Source: Mesoterricola silvestris
Lineage (GTDB): Bacteria > Acidobacteriota > Holophagae > Holophagales > Holophagaceae
DNA length: 64,000 bases
NCBI RefSeq assembly: GCF_030295405.1
Contig: NZ_AP027080.1
Coordinates: forward strand, 372,001 to 436,000
Reading direction: 5' to 3'
Positions 32,512 to 40,983 of this stretch are shown one piece after another. The notes beneath the pieces were generated by a model that worked only from the letters and a program-made list of their open reading frames with translations, had not been told where the DNA came from and made no database searches. Positions within the stretch are counted from its first letter, which is position 1. Each line of letters starts with the position of its first letter. The position numbers and the translations under genes were made by a program.

Positions 32512-33696
32512 ATGGCCGAACCCAGTGCCCAGTACGTAGTCCCCCTCCAGCAGCTCCTGAAGACCATGGTGGAGTACGGCGGGACCGACCTCCACGTCAC
32601 CACCGACACCGCCCCCCAGGTGCGCATCGACGGGCGCATGGTGCCCCTGAAGCTCCCGCCCCTGGAGGCCTCCCAGACCCGGTGGCTGTGCTACGGCGTC
32701 ATGACCGACCAGCAGAAGCACCGCCTGGAGGAGGACCTGGAGGTGGACTTCTCCTTCGGCCTGCAGGGGGTGTCCCGCTTCCGCGCCAACGTCTTCAACC
32801 AGAAGGGCGCCACCGCCGGGGTGTTCCGGGCCATCCCCGAGAACATCCGCTCCTTCGAGCAGCTGGGCCTGCCCCCCATCGCCCAGACCCTCTGCGACAA
32901 GCCCCGGGGCCTGATCCTGGTGACGGGCGTCACCGGTTCCGGCAAGTCCACGACCCTGGCCGCCATGATCGACCGGGTCAACGAGGTGGAGCCCCTGCAC
33001 ATCCTCACCATCGAGGATCCCGTGGAATACGTGCACCACCACAAGCGGTGCCTGGTGAACCAGCGGGAGGTGCACGCCGACACCCACAGCTTCAAGAAGG
33101 CCCTGCGCTCGGCGCTGCGCCAGGACCCCGACGTGGTGCTGGTGGGCGAGCTGCGCGACCTCGAGACCATCGAGGCGGCCCTGACCATCGCCGAGACCGG
33201 GCACCTCACCTTCGGAACCCTGCACACCAGCTCCTGCGTGCAGACCATGAACCGCATCATCGACGTGTTCCCGGCCCACCAGCAGCCCCAGATCCGGGCC
33301 CAGCTGTCCCTGGTGCTGGAAGGGGTCATCTGCCAGTCCCTCATCCCCAAGGCCTCGGGCAAGGGCCGGTCCCTGGCCCTGGAGGTGATGATCCCCAACC
33401 CCGCCATCCGCAACCTGATCCGCGAGGACAAGATCCACCAGATCTACAGCTCCATGCAGACCGGCCAGCTCAAGTTCGGCATGCAGACCTTCAACCAGAG
33501 CCTTTCCGAGCTGGTGCTGAAGGGCGACATCACCCAGGACATGGCCATGTCCTACTCCTCCAACCAGGAGGAACTGCGGGAACTCATCAACCGCGGGGTG
33601 GGCACCCAGAACATGGCGCCCATGAATCCGGGCAAACCGGCAGGCCAGCCCAGCAGCGTGCTGGGGGGGCGGAACCCCAATATTAAATACACGTAG
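32512..33696 (+). CDS. pilT: Type IV pilus retraction ATPase
   Basis: 394 residues. PilT depolymerises pili to drive twitching. Visible blocks: GTDLHVTTDTAPQVRIDG, GVTGSGKSTTLAAMID (Walker A), EDPVEYVHHHK, LVGELRDLETIEAAL (Walker B), GHLTFGTLHTSS, and the PilT-specific AIRNLIREDKIHQIYSSMQTG. The C-terminus has an extra 25-residue Pro/Asn/Gly tail beyond usual PilT. It starts 21 bp after pilB and precedes pilC, forming a pilBTC operon. Confidence 0.95.
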   Translation: MAEPSAQYVVPLQQLLKTMVEYGGTDLHVTTDTAPQVRIDGRMVPLKLPPLEASQTRWLCYGVMTDQQKHRLEEDLEVDFSFGLQGVSRFRANVFNQKGATAGVFRAIPENIRSFEQLGLPPIAQTLCDKPRGLILVTGVTGSGKSTTLAAMIDRVNEVEPLHILTIEDPVEYVHHHKRCLVNQREVHADTHSFKKALRSALRQDPDVVLVGELRDLETIEAALTIAETGHLTFGTLHTSSCVQTMNRIIDVFPAHQQPQIRAQLSLVLEGVICQSLIPKASGKGRSLALEVMIPNPAIRNLIREDKIHQIYSSMQTGQLKFGMQTFNQSLSELVLKGDITQDMAMSYSSNQEELRELINRGVGTQNMAPMNPGKPAGQPSSVLGGRNPNIKYT

Positions 33697-33780
33697 GCTG
33701 GGGTCTTCCGGGCTTCCCATGGCCGCATATTGGCTTTATCCTGGTCCCATTGACACGTCCCAAAGATAGAAGAGGTTCTG

Positions 33781-34983
33781 ATGCCCGCATATGCTTGGAA
33801 AGGCAAGAATCGGCTCGGGGAGATTCAGGAAGGGGTCATCGTCGCCGAAACCCGGGACGGAGGCGCCGTCACGCTCAAGCGCAATGGCATCCAGGTCATC
33901 TCCATCAAGCCCCAGGGCGCCGCGGGCGGAAAGTCCCTGGGCAAGGTCAAGCCCAAGGAACTGGCCATCTTCACCCGGCAGTTCAGCGTCATGATCGACG
34001 CCGGCCTGCCCCTGGTGCAGTGCCTGGAAATCCTGGGTGCCCAGCAGGCCGACAAGGGTTTCCAGAAGATCCTCGCCGCCGTGCGCCGGGACGTGGAGCA
34101 GGGCGCCACGCTCCAGACGGCCCTCAGCAAGCACCCCAGGGCCTTCAACGATCTGTACGTGAACATGGTGGGCGCGGGCGAGGCCGGCGGCATCCTGGAC
34201 GTCATCCTCCAGCGCCTTTCCGGCTACATCGAGAAGGCCGTGAAGCTCACCGCCAAGGTGAAGGGCGCCATGACCTACCCCATCACCGTCATCATCATCG
34301 CCATCGTGGTGGTGGCCATCATCATGGTGAAGGTGATCCCGGTGTTCTCCCAGATGTATGAGGGCATGGGCAGCAGCCTGCCCTTCCCGACCCTCATCTG
34401 CATCGCCATCTCCAACGTGCTGATCAACTACTTCTACGTGGTGCTGATCTTCATCGCCCTGGTCTATATCGGCCTGCGGCAGTACTACAAGACGCCCGCG
34501 GGCCACCTGCAGATCGACACCATCATCCTGAAGATCCCCGTCATCGGCGAGCTGCTCCGCAAGGTGGCCGTGGCGCGGTTCTGCCGCACCCTGGGCACCC
34601 TGACCAGCTCGGGCGTGCCCATCCTGGAAGGCATGGACATCACCGCCCGCACCGCCGGGAACCTGGTGATCCAGAACGCCATCATGAAGAGCCGCGAGGC
34701 CGTGGAGCAGGGCCGCAACATCGCCGGGCCCCTGGCCGAGACCAAGGTCTTCCCGCCCATGGTGGTGCAGATGGTGGGCGTGGGCGAGGCCACCGGCGCC
34801 CTGGACGCCATGCTGAGCAAGGTCGCCGACTTCTACGAGGACGAGGTCGACAACGCCGTGGCCGCCATGACCGCCATGATGGAGCCCCTGATCATCGCCG
34901 TCCTGGGCGGCATCATCGGCTTCATCGTCATCGCCATGTATCTGCCCATCTTCAACCTCGCCAACGTCATGGGCAAGGATTGA
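33781..34983 (+). CDS. pilC: Type IV pilus inner-membrane platform protein
   Basis: 400 residues, two T2SSF domains. It starts MPAYAWKGKNRLGEIQEG, a typical PilC N-terminus. The first domain has IFTRQFSVMIDAGLPLVQCLEIL, the second FCRTLGTLTSSGVPILEGMDI and VGVGEATGALDAML. Three strong transmembrane segments are seen: ITVIIIAIVVVAIIMVKVIPVF, YVVLIFIALVYIGL, and IIAVLGGIIGFIVIAMYLPIF. It anchors PilB and PilT beneath the pilus. An 84-bp gap from pilT holds no clear terminator; AGAGG lies before the ATG. A large inverted repeat element follows. Confidence 0.94.
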   Translation: MPAYAWKGKNRLGEIQEGVIVAETRDGGAVTLKRNGIQVISIKPQGAAGGKSLGKVKPKELAIFTRQFSVMIDAGLPLVQCLEILGAQQADKGFQKILAAVRRDVEQGATLQTALSKHPRAFNDLYVNMVGAGEAGGILDVILQRLSGYIEKAVKLTAKVKGAMTYPITVIIIAIVVVAIIMVKVIPVFSQMYEGMGSSLPFPTLICIAISNVLINYFYVVLIFIALVYIGLRQYYKTPAGHLQIDTIILKIPVIGELLRKVAVARFCRTLGTLTSSGVPILEGMDITARTAGNLVIQNAIMKSREAVEQGRNIAGPLAETKVFPPMVVQMVGVGEATGALDAMLSKVADFYEDEVDNAVAAMTAMMEPLIIAVLGGIIGFIVIAMYLPIFNLANVMGKD

Positions 34984-35144
34984 GGAAGCGCCGGCGGGCG
35001 GGAGGTTCCGGACGGTTCCGGGACTTCCTGCCGGGGGCCGCGGATCTTCGCGCCCGGGTCCCGGAGTTCTGCGCCGACCCACAGGGGTTCCGTCCTTTCG
35101 CGCCGACCCATCGGTAGCGCTCGCAGGCAAGCTGCGAGCGCTTT

Positions 35145-35257
35145 GCGTGTCCAGGATGGGACAGGGTGAACGACGGCTGGGGGGACGCCGCTTTCCAATC
35201 ACTTGGGGGGGCGGGTGCGGGTCGGGCCTGGTTTGTTGGGCGGCCCGCAGCACCGGG
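35145..35257. repeat. 113-bp direct repeat, unit 1
   Basis: Begins GCGTGTCCAGGATGGGACAG and ends GCGGCCCGCAGCACCGGG. The unit at 35288-35400 is the same length and differs at only a few positions. It lies inside the composite element. Confidence 0.85.
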
Positions 35258-35287
35258 CGGCGCTCACAGCTCGCCTGTGATCGCTAT

Positions 35288-35400
35288 GCGTATCCAGGAT
35301 GGGACAGGGTGAACGACGGTTTTGGGGACGCCGCTTTCCAGTCACATGGGGGGGCGGGTGCGGGTCGGGCCTGGTTTGTTGAGCGGCCCGCAGCACCGGG
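35288..35400. repeat. 113-bp direct repeat, unit 2
   Basis: Begins GCGTATCCAGGATGGGACAG and ends GCGGCCCGCAGCACCGGG. It is separated from unit 1 by 30 bp that contain a hairpin with 9-nt arms and the loop CTCGC. Confidence 0.85.
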
Positions 35401-35556
35401 GGCCATCCGCAATGGATCACGGGCAGCGCTCGCAGCTTGCCTGCGAGCGCTACCGGTGGGTCGGCGCGAAAGGACGGAACCCCTGTGGGTCGGCGCCACC
35501 ATCCGGGACCCGCGCGTGACGATCCACGGCCCCCGGCAGGGCATGCCCCTTACCCT

Positions 35557-35901
35557 TCACCCCTCCCAGCGGCAGTCCTCGCACATCCGCCGGCCCTGAT
35601 ACGCGGCCATTGCGGCGCGATCGGTGCGCCGGGCGCGGATCCAGGTGAGGAAGGTCACCGCGCCCAGCGCCAGGAAGGTGGCGAGGACCGGGTAGGCGCG
35701 CTGGGGGGGGACGAAACCGGGGCTGAGGAAGGCCAGGAAGAAGAGGGTGATGCTGGCGGTGCCGTGGAAGATGGAGCGGCGCAGGGGGGGGGCCAGGGCG
35801 GCCAGGGCCTCGGGGTCGGATTCGGGGATCCGCACCTGGGCGGCGTAGTGTTCGGCGACGGCCACGACGTGGGATCCGCCGCAGGAGGGGCAGGCTTGCA
35901 T
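35557..35901 (-). CDS. Zinc-ribbon membrane protein, unknown
   Basis: 114 residues. An N-terminal CxxC (QACPSCGGSHV) and a C-terminal CEDCRW could jointly hold a zinc ion or lie on the same membrane face. Two hydrophobic spans in between: ASITLFFLAFLSPGFVP and YPVLATFLALGAVTFLTWI. No family name can be given. It starts where rsmB ends, and the two are probably co-transcribed. The 3' end lies 16 bp from the composite repeat element. Confidence 0.6.
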   Translation of the reverse strand: MQACPSCGGSHVVAVAEHYAAQVRIPESDPEALAALAPPLRRSIFHGTASITLFFLAFLSPGFVPPQRAYPVLATFLALGAVTFLTWIRARRTDRAAMAAYQGRRMCEDCRWEG

Positions 35902-37182
35902 TCAGGGCTCCGGGGTTCGGGTGAGGGCGAAGGCCTGGAAGCCCTCTCCGGGCCAGGTCAGGGGGTCGGGGCGGAAGAAGCTGGTGGGGCCCTCCTCGGC
36001 GCCCAGGCCCGCGGGCCACGCGGCCACGGGTTCCAGGCCGGGCTGGGCCAGGGCCCAGTCCCGGTGGTCCTGGCCCTCCTCGGAGAGCCAGGAGCACACG
36101 GCGTAGATGAGGAGGCCGCCGGGGGCCAGGCGGGAGCAGGCGGCTTCCAGGAGGTCGCGCTGCGCGGCGCGCATGCGGGGGCGGTCGATGGCGGGGCCGA
36201 TCCAGGTGAGCTCGGGGTGCTTCTGGAGGGTGCCGCTTCCCGTGCAGGGGGCGTCCAGGAGGATGAGGTCGAAGGCGGGGCCGGCCTGGCGCATCCAGGG
36301 GCCGGCCTCCTCCACCACCACCTCCGCCTGGATCCCGCGGGCGGCGAGGTTCTCCCGGAGGCGCCCGGCGCGCTGGGGGTGCTTTTCCAGGGCGGTGAGG
36401 GCGGCTTCGGGGTAGCGGCGGGCCAGGGCGGTGGTCTTGCCGCCGGGGGCGGCGCAGGCGTCCAGGATGGTGCGGGGGGCGCCCTCCCACCGGAAGGCCA
36501 TGAGGGCCTGGGAGCTGATGTCCTGCACCATGCCCTGGCCCGAGGCCAGCCACTCCCGGGGGAAGGCGGCGCCGGGGGCCAGTTGCAGGGCGCCGGGGAC
36601 GCCTTCCACCGGCAGGAGGGTGGCGGGCGCCGGTCCCAGGGCCCTGAAGGTGGGCCGGGGCGGCGCCTGGAGGCGCTTCCAAAGCTGCTCCCGGGCCACC
36701 CCCTGGCCCCGGGGGTACAGGGCGGCCTTGAGGGTCAGCTCGGCGAAGGGGGTGCGGTCCAGGGCGGGGTCCATGGCGTCCAGGGTGGCCCGGAGGGCCT
36801 CCCGGTCCTGGCCGGCCCGGCGCAGGATGGCGTTCACCAGGCCCCGGTGGGGGGGGAAGCCCAGGTCCCGGTCGCCGGCCAGGTCCACGGCCTCGTTCAC
36901 CGCGGCGTGGTCCGTGACGCCCTCCAGCCATGCCAGCTGGGCCAGGCCGATGGCCAGGGCCACCTGGGTGCCCAGGGGGACGCCCCGGGCGGGGTTCCGG
37001 AACTGGGGGCGGCAGTGGGCCTGGAGGGTGCCCCAGCGCCGCAGGCAGTGCCCCAGGAGGGCGTTGGCCAGCCCCGCGTCCTCGGAGGAGAGGCCGGCGT
37101 CCCAGGCGTCCGGGACCCGGTCCCCGTCGCCGAAGACGACCTGGAGGGTCCGTGCCACAAGGGTGCGACTCTGCGTTGCCAT
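35902..37182 (-). CDS. rsmB: 16S rRNA (cytosine-967 C5)-methyltransferase
   Basis: 426 residues. An N-terminal NusB-like helical domain (about 1-140; ALLGHCLRRWG, HAAVNEAVDLA, RGLVNAILRRAG) is followed by a SAM-dependent RNA cytosine methyltransferase. The SAM-binding segment is DACAAPGGKTTALA, then DAPCTGSGTLQKHPE with one catalytic Cys, and YAVCSWLSEE with the second. It methylates helix 31 of 16S rRNA. Length and domain order are as in RsmB/Sun. It is divergent from hslO with 53 bp between starts. Confidence 0.92.
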   Translation of the reverse strand: MATQSRTLVARTLQVVFGDGDRVPDAWDAGLSSEDAGLANALLGHCLRRWGTLQAHCRPQFRNPARGVPLGTQVALAIGLAQLAWLEGVTDHAAVNEAVDLAGDRDLGFPPHRGLVNAILRRAGQDREALRATLDAMDPALDRTPFAELTLKAALYPRGQGVAREQLWKRLQAPPRPTFRALGPAPATLLPVEGVPGALQLAPGAAFPREWLASGQGMVQDISSQALMAFRWEGAPRTILDACAAPGGKTTALARRYPEAALTALEKHPQRAGRLRENLAARGIQAEVVVEEAGPWMRQAGPAFDLILLDAPCTGSGTLQKHPELTWIGPAIDRPRMRAAQRDLLEAACSRLAPGGLLIYAVCSWLSEEGQDHRDWALAQPGLEPVAAWPAGLGAEEGPTSFFRPDPLTWPGEGFQAFALTRTPEP

Positions 37183-37235
37183 CCCATCAGCCTCTCACAT
37201 TCCGGGGGGCCTTGGGGAGCCGCTACACTTGGGGC

Positions 37236-38075
37236 ATGAGCGAAGCCGATACCCCCGCCCTGGTCGTCCGGGCCCTCACCGCCGACCGCCACATCCGCTT
37301 TTCCGCCCTGGACGCGAGCCCCCTGTGGGACGGGGTCCGGCGGGGCCACCCGCACCTGGAGGCCGAGGCCTGCGCGGTGCTGGTGGAGGTGCTTTCCAGC
37401 GCGCTCCTTCTCCAGGCCCGGAATTTCTTTTCCGAGCGCCTGCAGATCCACCTCCGCTCCGCCGGGCGCGCCCGGGCCGTGGTGGCCGATTCCTGGCCCG
37501 ACGGGGATATCCGCGGGGTGCTGGACGAGGGCGCCGGGGCCGGCCCGTGGCTCCAGGGCCCCGGGCTCCTCCAGGTGACGCGCTCCACGGGATCGGACGC
37601 GCCCTACGTGGGGACCCTGGAACTGGTGGAAGGCCCCCTCCAGGCCCAGCTCGAAGCCTATCTCCTCCAGTCCGAGCAGGTCCAGGCCAGCGTCCACCTG
37701 TGGTGCGATCCCGGGACGGGGGAGAGCGGCGGGCTCCTGGTGGAACTCATGCCGGAATGCCCCCCGGAGCGCCTCCGGGCCCTGGTGGAGGCCCTGGAGG
37801 GCCTGGACGTGGTGCCCTTCTGGGAGCGCACGCCGGAATTCCTCAGCTCCTGGATCAACCAGGGCCCGGGGGCCGAGGTGCTCAACACCACGGCCATGCG
37901 CTACCGGTGCCGGTGCTCCCGGGAAAGCCTCCTGGAGGCCCTGGCCGGGTTCGGGCGGGCCAAGCGCCACGAGATGTTCAAGGACGGCGGGCCCGTGCAG
38001 GTCCGCTGCGACTACTGCGGCAAGGACTACACCATCGCCCCCGGGGACCTGGGGCCCGAAGGGGAGGAGCCGTGA
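37236..38075 (+). CDS. hslO: Redox-regulated chaperone Hsp33
   Basis: 279 residues. Hsp33 is activated by oxidation and prevents aggregation. The C-terminal redox switch has the zinc Cys set as CRC (in YRCRCSRE) and CDYCGKDY. The N-terminal core has the family segments VVRALTADRHIRFSALD and LLQVTRSTG in place of the usual Lxxxxxxx-GxGLLxVxxD. The pattern is diverged but complete. It is coupled to the acyltransferase gene downstream by a GTGA overlap. Confidence 0.88.
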   Translation: MSEADTPALVVRALTADRHIRFSALDASPLWDGVRRGHPHLEAEACAVLVEVLSSALLLQARNFFSERLQIHLRSAGRARAVVADSWPDGDIRGVLDEGAGAGPWLQGPGLLQVTRSTGSDAPYVGTLELVEGPLQAQLEAYLLQSEQVQASVHLWCDPGTGESGGLLVELMPECPPERLRALVEALEGLDVVPFWERTPEFLSSWINQGPGAEVLNTTAMRYRCRCSRESLLEALAGFGRAKRHEMFKDGGPVQVRCDYCGKDYTIAPGDLGPEGEEP

Positions 38076-38785
38076 GCGGGGTCCAGATCGTCGAACGGGG
38101 CCGGCCCGTGGGCGGACCCCTGAGCGTGTGGCTCAATTTCCGGCTCGTGCCCTTCGTGGCCGCGGCCCTGGTGAAGACCCTCGCCTACACCCTGCGGGTG
38201 GCGCGGGAGGGCTTCGAGCCCGTGGAGGACCTGGTGGCCGCGGACCGGCGGGTGATCCTCTCCTTCTACCACCGGCGCCTGGTGATGATGCCCCAGGCCT
38301 ATCCGTTCCGGCGCAGCGCCCCGGACGGCGAGCCCCGGGGCGTGGCCATCCTCTCCAGCGACAGCAAGGACGGGGAGCGCAGCGCGGCCACCTGGCAGTG
38401 GTTCGGCATCCACGCCGTGCGCGGCACCGCCGGGGACCGGGGAGCCCAGGCCCTGGTGCGGATGATCCGGGCCGTGAAGGACGGCTGGGACCTGGGCATC
38501 ACCGTGGACGGCCCCCGGGGGCCCCGGCAGGAGGTGAAGGGCGGCGTGCTGGCCGTGTCCCGCAAGACCGGGGCCTGGATCGTGCCCGTGTGCGTCGCCT
38601 ACCAGTCCGCCTGGCAGCTGGGCACCTGGGACGCGATGCTGGTGCCCAAGCCCTTTTCCCGGGTCAAGGTCCGCTACGGAACCCCCTACCAGGTCCCCCC
38701 GCAGGGGGACGAGGAACCCTTCCGGGCGGCCCTGGCCGAGGAACTGGACGCCATGGAAGCCTGGGCCCAAAAATACATTGAATAA
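38072..38785 (+). CDS. DUF374 lysophospholipid acyltransferase-like protein
   Basis: 237 residues from GTG. The DUF374 family is related to LPS and phospholipid acyltransferases. ILSFYHRRLVMMPQAYPF carries the position of the usual His motif, AILSSDSKDGERSA follows, and the conserved TVDGPRGPRQEVKGGVLAVSRKTG block is intact. The N-terminal hydrophobic stretch LVPFVAAALVKTLAYTL suggests membrane association. The His-x4-Asp catalytic motif is not obvious, with YHRRL instead of WHGRL. It probably acylates a lipid A or lipid precursor at the inner face of the membrane; the substrate is not known. Confidence 0.8.
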   Translation: MSGVQIVERGRPVGGPLSVWLNFRLVPFVAAALVKTLAYTLRVAREGFEPVEDLVAADRRVILSFYHRRLVMMPQAYPFRRSAPDGEPRGVAILSSDSKDGERSAATWQWFGIHAVRGTAGDRGAQALVRMIRAVKDGWDLGITVDGPRGPRQEVKGGVLAVSRKTGAWIVPVCVAYQSAWQLGTWDAMLVPKPFSRVKVRYGTPYQVPPQGDEEPFRAALAEELDAMEAWAQKYIE

Positions 38786-38907
38786 TTTATAGACAACGGG
38801 GCTCCATTCCGGGTCCGACCCACCCGCCCACGAAGGCGGCGTTTCCGGATTCCCCGTCCCGTTGCGAGGTGGATCCTCAATTCGCCCGCTCAAAATTAAA
38901 AATAGTT

Positions 38908-38913
38908 TATAAT
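38908..38913 (+). promoter_or_regulatory. TATAAT box adjoining the kinase start
   Basis: A perfect TATAAT ends six bases before the ATG at 38920, inside a sharply AT-rich stretch (38891-38915). Transcription from this box would begin at or next to the A of ATG, giving a leaderless mRNA. There is no ribosome site in the gap. No good -35 box is seen at 16-18 bp. Confidence 0.45.
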
Positions 38914-38919
38914 TTCGGC

Positions 38920-40965
38920 ATGGAGGCCCCGCCCACGTCTCGCTGCCCGCCGGAAGCGGGTCCCTTCACCCGGCCCGCCTGGGCCCTGGAGGGCCGGCGC
39001 CTGGGGCGGTACCGCCTGGGGCCCAGCCTCGGCCGGGGCGGCATGGGCGAAGTGTTCCGGGCCTGGGACACGCTCCTGGACCGGCAGGTGGCCATCAAGA
39101 CCCTCGCCGCCCCCGACCCCGCGGCCATCCTGCGGTTCATGAAGGAGGCCCAGCTCCAGGCCCGGGTGAGCCACCCCAACGTGTGCCGGATCTTCGACGT
39201 GGACGTCTCGGACAACGTCCCGTTCATCGCCATGCAGCTGGTGCCGGGGCCCAGCCTCGCCCAGGCGGCGCCGGGCCTTTCCCCCCGGGAGGCGGTGGAG
39301 ATCCTCGCCACGGTGGCCGTGGCCATGCACTCCGCCCACCGGGTGGGCCTCATCCACCGGGACCTGAAGCCGTCCAATATCCTGCTGGAACGGTCCCCCG
39401 CCGGCCCCTGGGTTCCCTACGTGGCGGATTTCGGCCTGGCCAAGGACCTGGCCGAGGAGGGCCTGACCCTGGCCCACGGCGTCCTGGGCACCCCCAGTTT
39501 CATGGCGCCCGAGCAGAAGGCCGGGGAGGGGGAGCTCATCGGCCCGCCGACGGATGTCTACGCCCTGGGGGCCACCCTCTGCGCGGTGCTGGACCTGGAC
39601 CGCCGGGGCGGCGGGGAGGAACGGACCCGCCCGGGCCGGGCGCCCCTGGCCGAGGCCACGGGTTCCCAGCCCTCCTGGCCCGGCCTGCCCCGGAAGCTGC
39701 GGGCCATCCTGGTGCGGTGCCTGGAGGACCGGCCCCAGGACCGTTACGCCACCGCGGGGGCCCTGGCGGAGGATTTCCGGCGCTACCTGGACGGCGAGCC
39801 CCTCCTGGCGTACCGGCCCGACTGGTTCCGCCGCGCGCGGCGCCGGGTGCGGCGGCACCCGGCCTGGACGGCTTCCCTCTGCATCAGCCTCCTCCTGGGG
39901 GTGGCCTTCGCCCTGTGGAGTTCGCGCCTGGCGGCGGCCTCCCAGCGCCGCACGGTGCTGGCCCTGCGCTTCGCCCACGACGCCAAGGAACTGGAAACCC
40001 GCATGGCCCTGGCGCGCCTCTACCCTCCCCATGACCTGCGCCCCCTCCTGGCGGGGATGTTCGAGGGGGTCACGGAGATCCAGAAGGACATCGCCCACCT
40101 GGGCCCCGAGGCCCGGGGCCCCGGCAACCTGGCCCTGGGGCGGGTCTACCTGAGCATGCGGTACCTGGAACCCGCCCTGGCCTCCCTGGAGGCGGCCTGG
40201 GACGGCGGCTACCGCACCCCCGAGGTGGCCTATGCCCTGTGCCGGACCCACAGCGAATTCTACCTGCGGGTCACGGAGCACGAGCAGCTGGGGGACCTTC
40301 CCCCGGCGCCCGGGACCGCCGCGCGCCACCTCCAGGCGGCCCGGGACTTCCTCGCCCAGGCCGCCGGGGCCTCCTGGGAACCGCAGGAGCTCTGCTGCGC
40401 CCGGATCCTCACCTTCGACCACCGGGGCGCCGAGGCCCTGGCCATGGCGCGGGCCCTGTTCCTGAAGAACCGCTGGCTCCACGAGGCCAAGGTGGAGGAA
40501 GCCCGGGCCCTGGCCTCCCTGGGCCTGGAGCGCCAGCGGGCAGGGGACGCCCGGGGGGCCCTGGACCACTACCGGCTGGCCGACGCCGCGGCCCGGGCCG
40601 CCCAGGCCATCGCCCCCAGCGACGTCACCGGGTGGCTGGCCTCCGCGGACTGGCGGTTCCGGTGGCTGGAGACCCCGGGCCTGCCCCCGGAGGAGGCCCT
40701 GCGCATGTGGAAGGAGACCGAGGGGCTCCTGGACACCGCGCTCACCATCCGGCCCGGCAATCCCAGGGCCATCAGCGGCAAGGTGCACGTCATCCTCGCC
40801 CGGGCCCGCCTCCTCAAGGCCCTGGGCCGGGACCCCCGCCCCGAACTGGCCCGGGCGGAGCGGTTCCTCCACGCGGCCCAGCACCACCCCTTCTTCCGGT
40901 GGCTGGTGCCCGTGAAGGAGGACCTCATCGGGAGGACCCGGAAGGAGCTGGCCCGGTTATCGTAG
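38920..40965 (+). CDS. Membrane Ser/Thr kinase with TPR-like extracytoplasmic region
   Basis: 681 residues. The kinase domain covers about 28-295: GRGGMGEVFRAWD, Lys60 in VAIKTL, HRDLKPSN at 146-153, DFG at 170-172 and GTPSFMAPEQ. One transmembrane helix lies at about 317-334 (TASLCISLLLGVAFALW). The rest (340-681) is helical repeat sequence resembling TPRs (ALGRVYLSMRYLEPALASLEAAW). All catalytic residues are present. A GTG codon at 38869 is in frame, but the perfect -10 box just before ATG 38920 favours the shorter start. It is the first gene of a run leading into queC-queF. Targets are unknown. Confidence 0.87.
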   Translation: MEAPPTSRCPPEAGPFTRPAWALEGRRLGRYRLGPSLGRGGMGEVFRAWDTLLDRQVAIKTLAAPDPAAILRFMKEAQLQARVSHPNVCRIFDVDVSDNVPFIAMQLVPGPSLAQAAPGLSPREAVEILATVAVAMHSAHRVGLIHRDLKPSNILLERSPAGPWVPYVADFGLAKDLAEEGLTLAHGVLGTPSFMAPEQKAGEGELIGPPTDVYALGATLCAVLDLDRRGGGEERTRPGRAPLAEATGSQPSWPGLPRKLRAILVRCLEDRPQDRYATAGALAEDFRRYLDGEPLLAYRPDWFRRARRRVRRHPAWTASLCISLLLGVAFALWSSRLAAASQRRTVLALRFAHDAKELETRMALARLYPPHDLRPLLAGMFEGVTEIQKDIAHLGPEARGPGNLALGRVYLSMRYLEPALASLEAAWDGGYRTPEVAYALCRTHSEFYLRVTEHEQLGDLPPAPGTAARHLQAARDFLAQAAGASWEPQELCCARILTFDHRGAEALAMARALFLKNRWLHEAKVEEARALASLGLERQRAGDARGALDHYRLADAAARAAQAIAPSDVTGWLASADWRFRWLETPGLPPEEALRMWKETEGLLDTALTIRPGNPRAISGKVHVILARARLLKALGRDPRPELARAERFLHAAQHHPFFRWLVPVKEDLIGRTRKELARLS

Positions 40966-40983
40966 TAGGTTCAAGGAAACCCG

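Larger units (their letters stand above)
35027..35540. repeat. Composite inverted/direct repeat element
   Basis: A 514-bp element without a recognisable gene. The outer arms (35027-35142 and 35425-35540) are 116 bp each and match at 106 positions; ends read CCTGCCGGGGGCC. Both arms close with an identical 27-nt hairpin (stem AGCGCTCGCAG, loop GCAAG or its complement). Between them lie two 113-bp direct repeats and a third, imperfect hairpin at 35261-35283. The order is arm-hairpin-repeat-hairpin-repeat-hairpin-arm. The spacing is regular but there are only two repeats and the interspersed sequence is palindromic, so this is not a CRISPR array. Confidence 0.85.

Noticed and set aside
30589-33720. 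Long minus-strand open frame opposite pilB and pilT
   Set aside because: Composition is Leu/Gly/His/Val-rich without a motif; pilB and pilT on the other strand are unmistakable.
35100-35460. CRISPR array
   Set aside because: Hairpins alternate with a repeated unit, but there are only two units of 113 bp, the units themselves are identical, and no spacer diversity or cas genes exist.
40966-40983. preQ1 riboswitch before queC
   Set aside because: Only 18 bp separate the kinase stop from the queC start; there is no room for the aptamer.
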